IMG/VR virus record: IMGVR_UViG_3300037140_000154
Span: 1-32,685 of that record
Strand: one strand, 5' to 3'
Length of the DNA: 32,685 bases
Origin: a virus
In this document: in pieces, positions 22,976 through 29,204 of the stretch
Layout of the letters: every line of letters begins with the position of its first letter
How positions within the stretch are numbered: position 1 is the stretch's first letter
The notes under the pieces: model-generated
Databases searched by the model: none
Told to the model about the DNA's origin: nothing
Seen by the model: only the letters and a program-made list of their open reading frames with translations
Program-made: the position numbers and the translations under genes

Positions 22976-23056
22976 AGGGACCGCCCCCCTATCCTCCGCA
23001 CGGACCGGTAAAGGTATACGGAGGAGCCAGCAGGTCATCGCTTTGGTCGAACAACC

Positions 23057-23078
23057 GGGATTGATTTCGGCCAATCCC
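23057..23078. repeat. hairpin between repeat protein and HerA-like gene
   Basis: GGGATTG (23057-23063) and CAATCCC (23072-23078), 7-bp arms with an 8-base loop. It follows the stop of the gene at 23103-23810 on the minus strand and could end or pause that transcript, but there is no T-run. Confidence 0.35.
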
Positions 23079-23102
23079 TCGACCGCGGCTCTCTGCTAGA
23101 AG

Positions 23103-23810
23103 CTAAATTTGCTTCGTGAACCCGCTTGCGCGAGCTGCGTTTTCCTCGCCAGGGTTATCCACGATGAGGTTCCCGCGCTTGGCCGGAGTCGAATCCGCCA
23201 GAGTCTTCGGGAAACCGGGAGCCATCGGGCCTGTGCCCGTAGCTGGCCTCGATCCCGGGTTCGGATTCGGGTTCTGGTTCGGGTAACCGGCCTGGCCAGG
23301 GTTCGGGTTCTGATTACCGGGTTGGCCAGGGTTCTGGTTCGGGTAACCGGCGTTGTATCCAGGTGCACCGGGATTCGGTGCACCGGGGTTGTAACCAGGT
23401 TCCCCTGGGTTCGGTGATCCGGAATTGTAACCGGGCGTTCCGGGATTCGGGTAACCGGCGGCTCCAAACGGAGGTCTCACCGGATTGCCGGCCTGATCCA
23501 ACGTCGGATTGCGGTCGGCTCTCATCGGATTGCCGGACGCATCGTATGCGGGCCTCGGCGGATTCGGGTCGGGGCTTAGCGGACGGCCCGCCTGATCAAA
23601 TCCGGGTCTTGCCAGAACTCCGGCCTGATCCTGCCTTGACCTGGTGTTCGCCGCCTGGCCTGGGTTTTCCAGTTCCGCGATCGCCTCATCCAATTGATGA
23701 AGCTTCAGATCCACCACCGAGTTCCCAGGGAACTGCGAGTTTATGTCGTTCTTCAATTCCGCTATCCGATCCTTCAGGGATCGCATAGGAACTACTGTTG
23801 CTGATGACAT
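23103..23810 (-). CDS. Pro/Gly/Asn repeat protein
   Basis: A 235-residue protein. An N-terminal helical segment (about 8-50, coiled-coil-like: LKDRIAELKNDINS, LDEAIAELEN) is followed by about 150 residues of imperfect repeats: first DxAGxPxRP units (65-115), then NPGxPGYNxG and PNQNPG units (115-195). A charged tail ends the protein. Repeats are low in charge and probably extended or disordered. GAAGG precedes the ATG. It has its own strong promoter. Collagen-like and elastin-like repeats occur in phage fibres, so a fibre or spacer protein is possible; it is not a collagen Gly-X-Y repeat. Confidence 0.6.
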   Translation of the reverse strand: MSSATVVPMRSLKDRIAELKNDINSQFPGNSVVDLKLHQLDEAIAELENPGQAANTRSRQDQAGVLARPGFDQAGRPLSPDPNPPRPAYDASGNPMRADRNPTLDQAGNPVRPPFGAAGYPNPGTPGYNSGSPNPGEPGYNPGAPNPGAPGYNAGYPNQNPGQPGNQNPNPGQAGYPNQNPNPNPGSRPATGTGPMAPGFPKTLADSTPAKRGNLIVDNPGEENAARASGFTKQI

Positions 23811-23858
23811 AGTGCCTTCTTTCTGGACTCTTGGTCCACCTCAATTATTTCACTTTGA

Positions 23859-23900
23859 AAGATTCTGTGGAGCCCAGCCAGTTCTCGTAAACAGAATCTT
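23859..23900. promoter_or_regulatory. 10-bp inverted repeat at promoter, operator candidate
   Basis: AAGATTCTGT (23859-23868) and ACAGAATCTT (23891-23900), perfect 10-bp arms, 22-base gap. On the minus strand the right arm overlaps the -10 of the promoter at 23896-23924 and the left arm lies in the early transcript, so it could be a repressor site or an RNA hairpin. Confidence 0.5.
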
Positions 23901-23924
23901 ACGTTATCCCGATTAAGTTGTCAA
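23896..23924 (-). promoter_or_regulatory. strong sigma70-type promoter
   Basis: On the minus strand, -35 TTGACA (23919-23924), 17-base spacer, -10 TAAGAT (23896-23901). Close to consensus. Drives the repeat-protein gene at 23103-23810 with a leader of about 79 bases, and perhaps the HerA and ParB genes beyond. Confidence 0.7.
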
Positions 23925-24122
23925 TGCTTTTTCGGAAAGAATCTTCTCGACGCGCTCGCGGACGAACTTGGAGTTTCGCCTCCGCCTGTTCTTGAGTGCG
24001 TCGAGTAGAGCCCTGGCGCGCATCTCGGACGCCTCGCGTTCCCTCTTCGGGAGCCAGGGCTTCTCCAGGAACGGGCGCAGTTCTTCGCTGGCTGCGAGAG
24101 TTATGGCTTGTGCTTGGGTCAT
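23913..24122 (-). CDS. small basic hypothetical protein
   Basis: A 69-residue, strongly helical, Arg/Lys/Glu-rich protein from the ATG at 24122 (ribosome site GAGG). The longer frame to 24284 overlaps the previous gene. Central segment FLEKPWLPKREREASEMRARALLDALKNR. It may bind nucleic acid but has no named fold. It follows two small zinc or acidic-motif genes in a coupled series and ends over the -35 of the downstream promoter. Confidence 0.55.
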   Translation of the reverse strand: MTQAQAITLAASEELRPFLEKPWLPKREREASEMRARALLDALKNRRRRNSKFVRERVEKILSEKALTT

Positions 24123-24124
24123 GC

Positions 24125-24388
24125 CTACCTCGGGTGAACGTATCCCCAACTGCCATTGCCTTCGGGGACGACATCGAATTGCCCTTGCAGGCGGATCAGG
24201 GCATCGGGAGTCCAGCTGCAGCCAACCTGCGCGCGGTAGGGATGCGGCCCTCCCTCGCCGATTGTGCCCTGGCAACTGGCCCATGTCCGCACGCCTGGGA
24301 TTGTGTTCAGGTATTCCACCATATCGGCGATGCCCAAGTCGGCATCAATCCAGACCTGGACTGGGCGGGTTTCGTGGGGCAAGCTCAT
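24125..24388 (-). CDS. small phage protein with SCQGT motif
   Basis: An 87-residue protein from the ATG at 24388 (AGGAGAG upstream). Pattern VQVWIDADLGIADMV, YLNTIPGVRT, ASCQGTIGEGG, then a Trp-containing end. I recognise the pattern as a recurring small phage protein of unknown function. Its start overlaps the stop of the upstream gene (ATGA). A degenerate SPELD-like palindrome (14 of 16) lies at 24347-24362, read here in another frame (VQVW). Confidence 0.65.
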   Translation of the reverse strand: MSLPHETRPVQVWIDADLGIADMVEYLNTIPGVRTWASCQGTIGEGGPHPYRAQVGCSWTPDALIRLQGQFDVVPEGNGSWGYVHPR

Positions 24389-24549
24389 GCTTCTCTCCTG
24401 TATCTCCGGCACGCTTCTAGCCACTCGCTATAACATTTTTCCCGGTACCCGTCTTCGTCGATTCCGCCATCTGCAACCCATTCGTCGGCGGCTATCAATT
24501 GAGCGCGGGCGTGGCGAAGTTGTTCGAGAGGGTCAAGTCCTGTGATCAC
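24385..24549 (-). CDS. small hypothetical protein
   Basis: A 54-residue helical, charged protein, started by GTG that overlaps the TGA of the upstream zinc gene (GTGA). The longer frame begins with TTG at 24585 inside that gene. Sequence includes LEQLRHARAQLIAADEWV and ECKS-type charged helix with RYRREA end. Its stop overlaps the next ATG, so translation is coupled on both sides. Function unknown. Confidence 0.5.
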   Translation of the reverse strand: MITGLDPLEQLRHARAQLIAADEWVADGGIDEDGYREKCYSEWLEACRRYRREA

Positions 24550-24812
24550 GCCGGTTTCTTTCTGAATTGTTCGGCGTTCGGGCAATCAGCAAAGTGCGAA
24601 AGCCCCGTCATTGAGTACGGATGCGGCGCCTTCCCTGGCATCTTCACCCAGCAGATAGGAGCGCGACAAGCCCGGCACTCGCCGGGATCGCTGATATTCT
24701 TCATGAGCCGCGCCATCACTTCGCGCTGAACCTCGACGCAGTCGCGCTCGGGCAGATGCGGAATACCGCAGCGCCCACACGGTGCGCGTTTTATTCCGCC
24801 GGTAGTTCCCAT
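24546..24812 (-). CDS. small zinc-binding phage protein
   Basis: An 88-residue protein with two metal knuckles: C12 and C15 with C25, and C46, C49, C54, H73, C77. The segment CRACRAPICWVKMPGKAPHP, then SHFADCPNAEQFR, is a pattern found in many phage small proteins. It is likely a zinc protein in a DNA-related accessory complex, but the function is not established. It overlaps the 24791-25147 gene by 22 bases and the next gene by four. Confidence 0.65.
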   Translation of the reverse strand: MGTTGGIKRAPCGRCGIPHLPERDCVEVQREVMARLMKNISDPGECRACRAPICWVKMPGKAPHPYSMTGLSHFADCPNAEQFRKKPA

Positions 24813-25147
24813 TTGATTTCCACCTTGCCTCTATACTTCTTATCTATTTTGGCGCTGGCCGCCTCGACGGCCGTACTGATCCTGGATACCTGGCGGCCGG
24901 CGAGAAGATCGGATCCCTTTGTGTTTCCGTTCACGACAAACGCTTGCAGTGTGCCCGTCACTCCAAGGGAATGTTTGTCGCGGCGCTCAACCCGGATAGT
25001 AGTCTCTGTTAAAATACTCCGCTTCCGCGGGCTCCATCTCTTCCGCCTCGCGGTAAAGCTTCGCCCAGTCCCGGCTAGCAATATGCGCCTCCCCGGGCGC
25101 ACTACCGGCGACGGTAAATCCGCTGTCCCGATCCATCCGCGGCTCAA
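24791..25147 (-). CDS. small hypothetical protein, start unresolved
   Basis: The frame is open from 25147, but its upstream part lies in the RHH gene and reads like a shadow. The convincing part starts near 25015 (TTIRVERRDKHSLGVTGTL, then FVVNGNTKGSDLL and KVEIKWELPAE). No ATG precedes that part; the only usual alternative start is GTG at 24961. The protein is alpha/beta and basic. A rare start codon or coupled reinitiation after the RHH stop (24987) is possible. No named family. Confidence 0.45.
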   Translation of the reverse strand: MSRGWIGTADLPSPVVRPGRRILLAGTGRSFTARRKRWSPRKRSILTETTIRVERRDKHSLGVTGTLQAFVVNGNTKGSDLLAGRQVSRISTAVEAASAKIDKKYRGKVEIKWELPAE

Positions 25148-25571
25148 CCTCTTCTATATTCGCCCCGGTTTTGATCCCCGGTTTCGCCGCCAATTCTGCC
25201 GCCGTTTTCCGCCCGTTCACCGCCGGCACATTCTCCGCGGCCACCACCGGCGCACCCAACTTCGCAGGCCCCTTCCCGGCCGCCGGCTCCTGTTCGAAAA
25301 TGTCATCGTCTTCCGCTCGCTCCAACCCACCATAAGGTTGATCCGAAACCCCGCTCCGCATCCCCGCAATTGCTGCCGGTTCCGGATGCACACCCACGGC
25401 CGGCTTCGGCACCTTCCGCCCCGACGCTCTCGGCGCCGTCTCCTCCGCCATCGTTATTAATGCCCGCCTCGACCAGTCCGAAATTGTCCGCTCCACCCGC
25501 TTCGCCGCGGCCTCGATCGCATGGAACTCGTCATCATCAACCCTTAGTTGTATTACGTTGTCACGCGGCAT
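24987..25571 (-). CDS. ribbon-helix-helix regulator with long tail
   Basis: A 194-residue protein from the ATG at 25571 (the frame opens at ATG 25592). Residues 1-45 are a ribbon-helix-helix fold: NVIQLRVDDDEF strand, HAIEAAAKRV helix, SDWSRRALITMAE helix. The remaining 150 residues are Pro/Ala/Glu-rich, with a charged C-terminus. The start is preceded by an inverted repeat (25589-25605) and lacks a ribosome site, so autoregulation is plausible. It is the first gene of the leftward series, next to the palindrome-rich region. Confidence 0.65.
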   Translation of the reverse strand: MPRDNVIQLRVDDDEFHAIEAAAKRVERTISDWSRRALITMAEETAPRASGRKVPKPAVGVHPEPAAIAGMRSGVSDQPYGGLERAEDDDIFEQEPAAGKGPAKLGAPVVAAENVPAVNGRKTAAELAAKPGIKTGANIEEVEPRMDRDSGFTVAGSAPGEAHIASRDWAKLYREAEEMEPAEAEYFNRDYYPG

Positions 25572-25588
25572 TTGTAGTTCAATGTACC

Positions 25589-25605
25589 ACATTGTATTGC
25601 AATGT
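25589..25605. promoter_or_regulatory. operator candidate upstream of RHH gene
   Basis: ACATTG TATTG CAATGT: perfect 6-bp arms, 5-base centre. It is flanked by direct repeats CAATGTAC at 25580-25587 and 25600-25607. A minus-strand -10-like TACAAT (25591-25596) lies in it. Layout suits autoregulation by the RHH protein. Confidence 0.45.
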
Positions 25606-25607
25606 AC

Positions 25608-26053
25608 TACTCTTTTCTTTATTGTTTGTTGTTTCCTTTTTGAAAAGGGGCGGACGCGGGGCCGTCACCCCGCCGGCCCGGTGCCACCAACGGGGGCCAC
25701 CCCCTGTGCCTTCCTAATCCCGCGCGCGTCGTCAACGGTATCGGTCTAAGCTCCTGATACCGGGCCGCTTCATGACGCGCGCGCGTTGCGCACAATGGCG
25801 CGGGTGACGCGCGCTCACACGTAGCGCGCGGGATACCTGTCCGTTGGCAATCTGGACACAATACCGGGACACACGCAAACTAAAAACAGAATGGAATCAA
25901 CGGAGTAGAAAATAACACTTGACGGAATGAAACGGGATACTGCAAAATGGGAACCGCCGGAGGTTACGGCAGAACTGGAGAATGAATCTATGGCAGACAG
26001 AACGGTTAAGCAGGGCGAGAGGGAAAGCAGAGGGAGGACGGGAGGTTATAGCC
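25608..26053. other. non-coding region between divergent gene sets
   Basis: About 450 bases separate the leftward RHH series from the rightward series. Contents: an AT-rich tract (25608-25645), then nested GC-rich palindromes at 25721-25830 (separate entry), then an A-rich stretch (25875-25925). A weak TTGACG (25919-25924) lies on the plus strand. The start of a short ORF, MADRTVKQGERESRGRTGGY and on (25990-26067), with GGAG upstream, is also visible; I rate it uncertain. Confidence 0.4.
25721..25830. repeat. nested GC-rich palindromes, origin or control candidate
   Basis: Outer arms CGCGCGCGTC (25721-25730) and GACGCGCGCG (25774-25783); inner arms CGGTATC (25736-25742) and GATACCG (25756-25762). 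A separate hairpin follows: CGCGCGCT (25808-25815) and AGCGCGCG (25823-25830) with a 7-base loop. All lie at the switch in gene direction. Confidence 0.6.
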
Positions 26054-26278
26054 ATGAAACGTTGTGAGATGTGCTGGTCGCCTTTGAACGTGCGCCAGAT
26101 GGCGAATGGGGGCTATCGGTGTAGTGTATGCCAGGATTCGATGTCAAGCCCGCTGCATACTTGGGCCTTGGAGCGCAATGCCGGTGCGGATCGGCGCGAA
26201 GTGCTGGGAACCATTGCCGCATGGGCTCTAATAGCCTTCGCGGTGTTCCTGTTCGCAGTGGCGTATCTGGCCGGTTAG
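26054..26278 (+). CDS. zinc-ribbon membrane protein
   Basis: A 74-residue protein from the ATG at 26054, with GGAGG upstream; the open frame before it (25982) lacks a ribosome site. A CxxC pair (C4, C7) and a second pair (C23, C26) form a zinc ribbon; residues about 51-73 are a membrane helix (LGTIAAWALIAFAVFLFAVA). It has the form of a small membrane-anchored zinc ribbon. Function unknown. It is the first clear rightward gene. Confidence 0.6.
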   Translation: MKRCEMCWSPLNVRQMANGGYRCSVCQDSMSSPLHTWALERNAGADRREVLGTIAAWALIAFAVFLFAVAYLAG

Positions 26279-26333
26279 CGGCACGCGCTAGGGGAGTCCA
26301 AGCACGTCCCAAGCCCCTACAATCCCCCTGCTA

Positions 26334-26387
26334 GGTTGCGCCTTCGGCGCAATGCCAGAATAGCGGAGAAACGCGTAAGGCGCAACC
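26334..26387. repeat. alternative stems, structured RNA candidate
   Basis: TTGCGCC TTC GGCGCAA (26336-26352) is a tight 7-bp hairpin. GGTTGCGCC (26334-26342) can instead pair with GGCGCAACC (26379-26387). The same left arm can thus form two mutually exclusive stems, as in switch-like RNAs. Confidence 0.4.
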
Positions 26388-26523
26388 GTGACGGCTTCCC
26401 GCTACCTAGAATCCTCCGCCTGCCGTGCGATTGCGCTACGCTTGCCGGATGCAATCCCGAAGGCCTTCGGACAATAGCGAACCATTGCAAATTGGCCTAA
26501 GCACGTAACATATGCGGTCTAGG

Positions 26524-26560
26524 TTGACCGTGGCTAGGGATTCGGATACTCTGACCGTGG
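26524..26560 (+). promoter_or_regulatory. promoter bracketed by direct repeats
   Basis: -35 TTGACC (26524-26529), 17-base spacer, -10 TACTCT (26547-26552). Direct repeats TGACCGTGG lie at 26525-26533 (over the -35) and 26552-26560 (from the -10 end to the start site), 27 bases apart. Probable operators for the rightward gene series beginning at 26768. Confidence 0.55.
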
Positions 26561-26626
26561 TCGAATTCCGCCATTGTACGATGTCGGAATGGGTCCGACG
26601 TGCGCGACGTGCGCGTTAGGGTATCG

Positions 26627-26642
26627 GGTCCAGAACTGGACT
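26627..26642. repeat. dispersed SPELD palindrome, intergenic copy
   Basis: GGTCCAGAACTGGACT, 15 of 16 bases as in the consensus. Orientation is opposite to the four coding copies, and here it lies in non-coding DNA, downstream of the promoter at 26524-26552. Confidence 0.85.
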
Positions 26643-26767
26643 GCCGCTACCCGCGTGAGAGGCGACCAGGCGGCGAGCTGGCCGGCGCCTAACGTGTGTG
26701 CGTGGTCCCGGTGTGCGTGACGCGCTTGAAGGACATTCGGGTTCGCCCGGTGTGCTTCAAGGGCTAC

Positions 26768-26968
26768 ATGCCCACAGGAGAAACGCTATGGCAGATACGA
26801 AATCGGGTGATGGACGCGCTTGAGAGCGGCGAGGACTCGATGGGGTTCTGTGTCGAGTGCGGCGCGGAGGCGTATGGCGTCGAGCCCGATGCTCGCAAAT
26901 ACGAGTGTGAATCGTGCGGCGCCCGCGCGGTATACGGGGCCGAAGAATTGCTGCTGATGATGGCCTAA
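26768..26968 (+). CDS. small zinc-ribbon phage protein
   Basis: A 66-residue protein from the ATG at 26768 (AAGGG upstream). The longer frame from 26696 has no such site. The sequence FCVECGAEAYGVEPDARKYE then CESCGARAVYGAEELL is a well-known small phage zinc ribbon (C28, C31, C47, C50), common in tailed phages with unknown function. First gene after the promoter at 26524-26552. Confidence 0.7.
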   Translation: MPTGETLWQIRNRVMDALESGEDSMGFCVECGAEAYGVEPDARKYECESCGARAVYGAEELLLMMA

Positions 26969-26976
26969 GGGGGATT

Positions 26977-27174
26977 ATGAACGCACTCGAACTGAGCCAG
27001 CAGGAAGTCCAGAATTGGGAGCCTAAGACGCAGGCGCTTGCGAAGCTATTGGACGCCCACTTCGATGTCTTCAACGCGATGGAGGCAGCGAAGGGCAAGC
27101 GCCAACGGACACGCCTTCGGAAGGCGCTCGGCACGATCTACCGGGCCGCTGTTTACTTACGGGTGACCGCATGA
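26977..27174 (+). CDS. small helical hypothetical protein
   Basis: A 65-residue protein from the ATG at 26977 (GGGGGAT upstream). Mostly helical: MNALELSQQEVQNWEPKTQ, then KLLDAHFDVFNAMEAAK and a basic end. A degenerate SPELD palindrome (27006-27018) is read here as VQNW. Its stop overlaps the next gene start (ATGA). Function unknown. Confidence 0.55.
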   Translation: MNALELSQQEVQNWEPKTQALAKLLDAHFDVFNAMEAAKGKRQRTRLRKALGTIYRAAVYLRVTA

Positions 27175-27524
27175 GCTACGAAATCGAAATCACCGTGCAG
27201 GTATCCATCCCGGTTTCGCTGATATTCGACGCGAAGCCGACGCTGGCGGAGATGCGCAAGGCCGCGATAGAGAACTTCCTGGACCATCCCGCGATCAAGC
27301 CCGGCGCGGATGGCGAGCGCGATCACGATGTCGAGCTGTATCTGGACTACGTGGGGAATCTGGCCGACAAGTTGGATCTCACCCACGTATGCGAGGCGTG
27401 TGACGGCAAGGGTTGGGTACTAGCTGATGATCGGATCTATCGCTGCGAATCGTGCGAGGTATTCGACACGGACGCCGCTGCTGTCCGATACGTGGCTGAG
27501 AAAGCGGCAGGCGGCGTTCGATGA
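27171..27524 (+). CDS. hypothetical protein with DnaJ-type zinc pair
   Basis: A 117-residue protein. The first 70 residues form an alpha/beta domain (strands EIEITVQVSIPVSLIF, helix AEMRKAAIENFL, strand VELYLDYV). The end has C74, C77, C92 and C95 in CEACDGKG, then YRCESC, like the DnaJ Cys-rich type. Its ATG overlaps the previous stop and its TGA overlaps the next ATG. It is a small phage accessory protein; no function is established. Confidence 0.6.
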   Translation: MSYEIEITVQVSIPVSLIFDAKPTLAEMRKAAIENFLDHPAIKPGADGERDHDVELYLDYVGNLADKLDLTHVCEACDGKGWVLADDRIYRCESCEVFDTDAAAVRYVAEKAAGGVR

Positions 27525-27691
27525 CCGGCCGCATCGTAGCGGGCGTGATGGTGCTCTACATCATCGCGCTGCTGGCTGGGTCCAATCAGGGCAAGATGGG
27601 AATGGCTAGACCGGGTGTGATCCTGGTCACGCTGGCGGCGGCGCTCGCCGTGTTCTTCGGGTGTTTGGCTGCTTGCGGGAGGATTCTGTGA
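27521..27691 (+). CDS. small two-helix membrane protein
   Basis: A 56-residue protein with ATGA overlap at its start and GTGA overlap at its end. Two membrane helices: about 4-20 (RIVAGVMVLYIIALLAG) and about 32-51 (GVILVTLAAALAVFFGCL). The short loop is Lys/Gly-rich. Strong translational coupling on both sides makes it a real gene despite its small size. A holin is possible by size and topology but is not shown; no lysin neighbour is seen. Confidence 0.55.
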   Translation: MTGRIVAGVMVLYIIALLAGSNQGKMGMARPGVILVTLAAALAVFFGCLAACGRIL

Positions 27692-28056
27692 CGACATCGA
27701 CGAAGGCGCGTGTGGCGGTGTTGGAGGAATACTGGTGCGTGAAAGGCGACTCGCAGCGGTTCGAGACGACCCACAACGGCGAGATTGAGGCGCGTGCTCG
27801 GGAGCTGTATCCAACCGACGACGCGCTGAGAGCGGCGATCCTCGCGACCGGGCGCTGTTCTGAATGGCTGCTCGACAAGGGTCGTGTCCGGTTTCTGTGT
27901 TGGTCGGATACAATAGTGGCCCGTGTCGCGCGGCTACTATTCCTTGGTTCGGCGCAAAGCGCTGCGTCAGACTCTCTCGTTTTGGAACATCCATCAAAGT
28001 TGGACTTACGGCGCGTCTGCCATCGTTGGGGTGATTATGCTGCTATACAAGCCTGA
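27688..28056 (+). CDS. small hypothetical protein with possible altered C-terminus
   Basis: A 122-residue protein started by GTG at 27688, with GGGAGG upstream and overlapping the previous TGA. Residues 1-75 (TTSTKARVAVLEEYWCVKG, AILATGRCSEWLLDKGRV) are convincing. The last 45 residues overlap the next gene's frame by up to 134 bases and have no clear character, so the original C-terminus may have been replaced. No named family. Confidence 0.5.
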   Translation: MTTSTKARVAVLEEYWCVKGDSQRFETTHNGEIEARARELYPTDDALRAAILATGRCSEWLLDKGRVRFLCWSDTIVARVARLLFLGSAQSAASDSLVLEHPSKLDLRRVCHRWGDYAAIQA

Positions 28057-28657
28057 GCTATCAATAGCTACCGTTGTGAGATTGGTCGAGGCGTCCACTC
28101 TCAGTTGGTGTATGGGATGGGCTGGGACTTTTGTCTTTAACCTCGTCCGCGCACCAAAGCTGCTCCACGATGAACTCGCGGGGGACCTCGCGATAGTGAA
28201 AGCCGAGCTAAAAGCAAAGTCGGCCAACCTGGATTTGACGATCCTGGAGGGGATCTTTGTCGATACTTCACCATTGCAATTACTCCTGCTGGTGCGGGCC
28301 GTTAACAAAGGTGTGCGCGTCACTGTCCGTGACTGGGAATTGCTACTAGATCCGGGCGGGTTTGCTCACTCACCCGCTCCGATACCGCATAGCTTGAAGG
28401 TTAAACGTGATTTCCCATCCGATGACGAGGAACCACTAGAAGCGATTCCACAAATTGATCGCATCGCTAGATCCACTGCGTTAGAAACTAATGTCGGAGT
28501 CGAGGGGTGGCTGCTTTTTGCCGTTCGCGGAAAGCTCTCCCTGGAACAAGCGATGGATTCTACTTTGACGCTGAAGGCACAAGACGACCTCGGCCAACCG
28601 CACGCCGTAACCGTTCGCAGGTCAGACTACATTCTGAGCACCGGAACAATCATTTAA
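27923..28657 (+). CDS. putative membrane-associated protein, 244 aa
   Basis: Opens with GTG at 27923; an alternative ATG at 28038 has GGGGTGAT upstream and overlaps the preceding gene by 19 bases. Hydrophobic stretches at about residues 29-44 (YGASAIVGVIMLLY) and 60-75 (WCMGWAGTFVFNLV) suggest two membrane helices if the first start is right. The C-terminal 160 residues are soluble, alpha/beta, with a Val/Leu-rich core (about 105-130). Its TAA is followed, in frame, by eight codons and the next gene's ATG. Function unknown. Confidence 0.5.
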   Translation: MSRGYYSLVRRKALRQTLSFWNIHQSWTYGASAIVGVIMLLYKPELSIATVVRLVEASTLSWCMGWAGTFVFNLVRAPKLLHDELAGDLAIVKAELKAKSANLDLTILEGIFVDTSPLQLLLLVRAVNKGVRVTVRDWELLLDPGGFAHSPAPIPHSLKVKRDFPSDDEEPLEAIPQIDRIARSTALETNVGVEGWLLFAVRGKLSLEQAMDSTLTLKAQDDLGQPHAVTVRRSDYILSTGTII

Positions 28658-28678
28658 AAAATAGGAGAAAAGATCATC

Positions 28679-29197
28679 ATGTCCAAAGAATCATTGACTG
28701 TGACGAGCAAAGATCGTACACTAGACGTGGATATGGAATCGGGCCTCAAGAGGTTGCTTGACCGACGCGAAGCGTTGCGAAGGCAAAAACTCGCAGCCGA
28801 TCAGGAATTGGAGGCCATCGACAGGGCTCTCAACATTATGGAGTTCAAAGTCGATGATCCCGACTTTGTTGAGATTGAGGATAAGTACCGAAAAGAGAAG
28901 CCGTTCAAAAGTTCATCTCTGGCTGAGGCGTGTTCGGCGATCATGTACGACTGTGCCTCATCCTCGATCCTGCCTATATGGTTGGACAAGAACGAAGTCG
29001 AGCACCTTCTGGAAGTGGGCGGGTACAGGTTCGGCAAGGGAGATGCGACAAACTCAATCGAAGTGACCTTGCGCCGTCTGGCGGCTGCTGGCAAGTGTGC
29101 TGTACAGAAGCGCGGGGGGCCTCACGGCAGTAAGTACAGCGCGAAGGGCGCAGAGGAAATAGAAGATGACGTAAATTCGAGGGCCACCAAGAAGTAG
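28679..29197 (+). CDS. winged-helix-like hypothetical protein
   Basis: A 172-residue protein; AGGAG precedes the ATG. The N-terminal 55 residues are a charged coiled coil (SGLKRLLDRREALRRQKLA and on). The C-terminal part (about 80-160, LAEACSAIMYDCASSSILP, then VEHLLEVGGYRF, and TLRRLAAAGKCAVQKRGG) has the helix-strand order of a winged helix, as in small regulatory proteins. It ends seven bases before the tRNA gene. Possibly a DNA-binding accessory protein. Confidence 0.55.
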   Translation: MSKESLTVTSKDRTLDVDMESGLKRLLDRREALRRQKLAADQELEAIDRALNIMEFKVDDPDFVEIEDKYRKEKPFKSSSLAEACSAIMYDCASSSILPIWLDKNEVEHLLEVGGYRFGKGDATNSIEVTLRRLAAAGKCAVQKRGGPHGSKYSAKGAEEIEDDVNSRATKK

Positions 29198-29204
29198 GTT
29201 TTGT

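Larger units (their letters stand above)
26279..26767. other. non-coding region rich in inverted repeats and a promoter
   Basis: About 490 bases without a convincing gene. From left to right it holds the two competing stems at 26334-26387, a GATTGC/GCAATC hairpin (26429-26434 with 26451-26456), the 14-bp palindrome CCGAAGGCCTTCGG (26457-26470), the promoter and direct repeats at 26524-26560, a GTCGGA/TCCGAC hairpin (26583-26599), a tandem 9-bp repeat CGACGTGCG (26596-26613), and a near-exact SPELD palindrome at 26627-26642. Confidence 0.5.

Noticed and set aside
23103-23600. Possible CRISPR array in the repeat-rich stretch
   Set aside because: Repeats are imperfect and in phase with codons of a Pro/Gly/Asn repeat protein; no constant repeat and spacer lengths.
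26334-26387. Integron attC-like site
   Set aside because: It has a GTTGCGCC/GGCGCAAC stem but lacks the attC box order and any nearby integrase.
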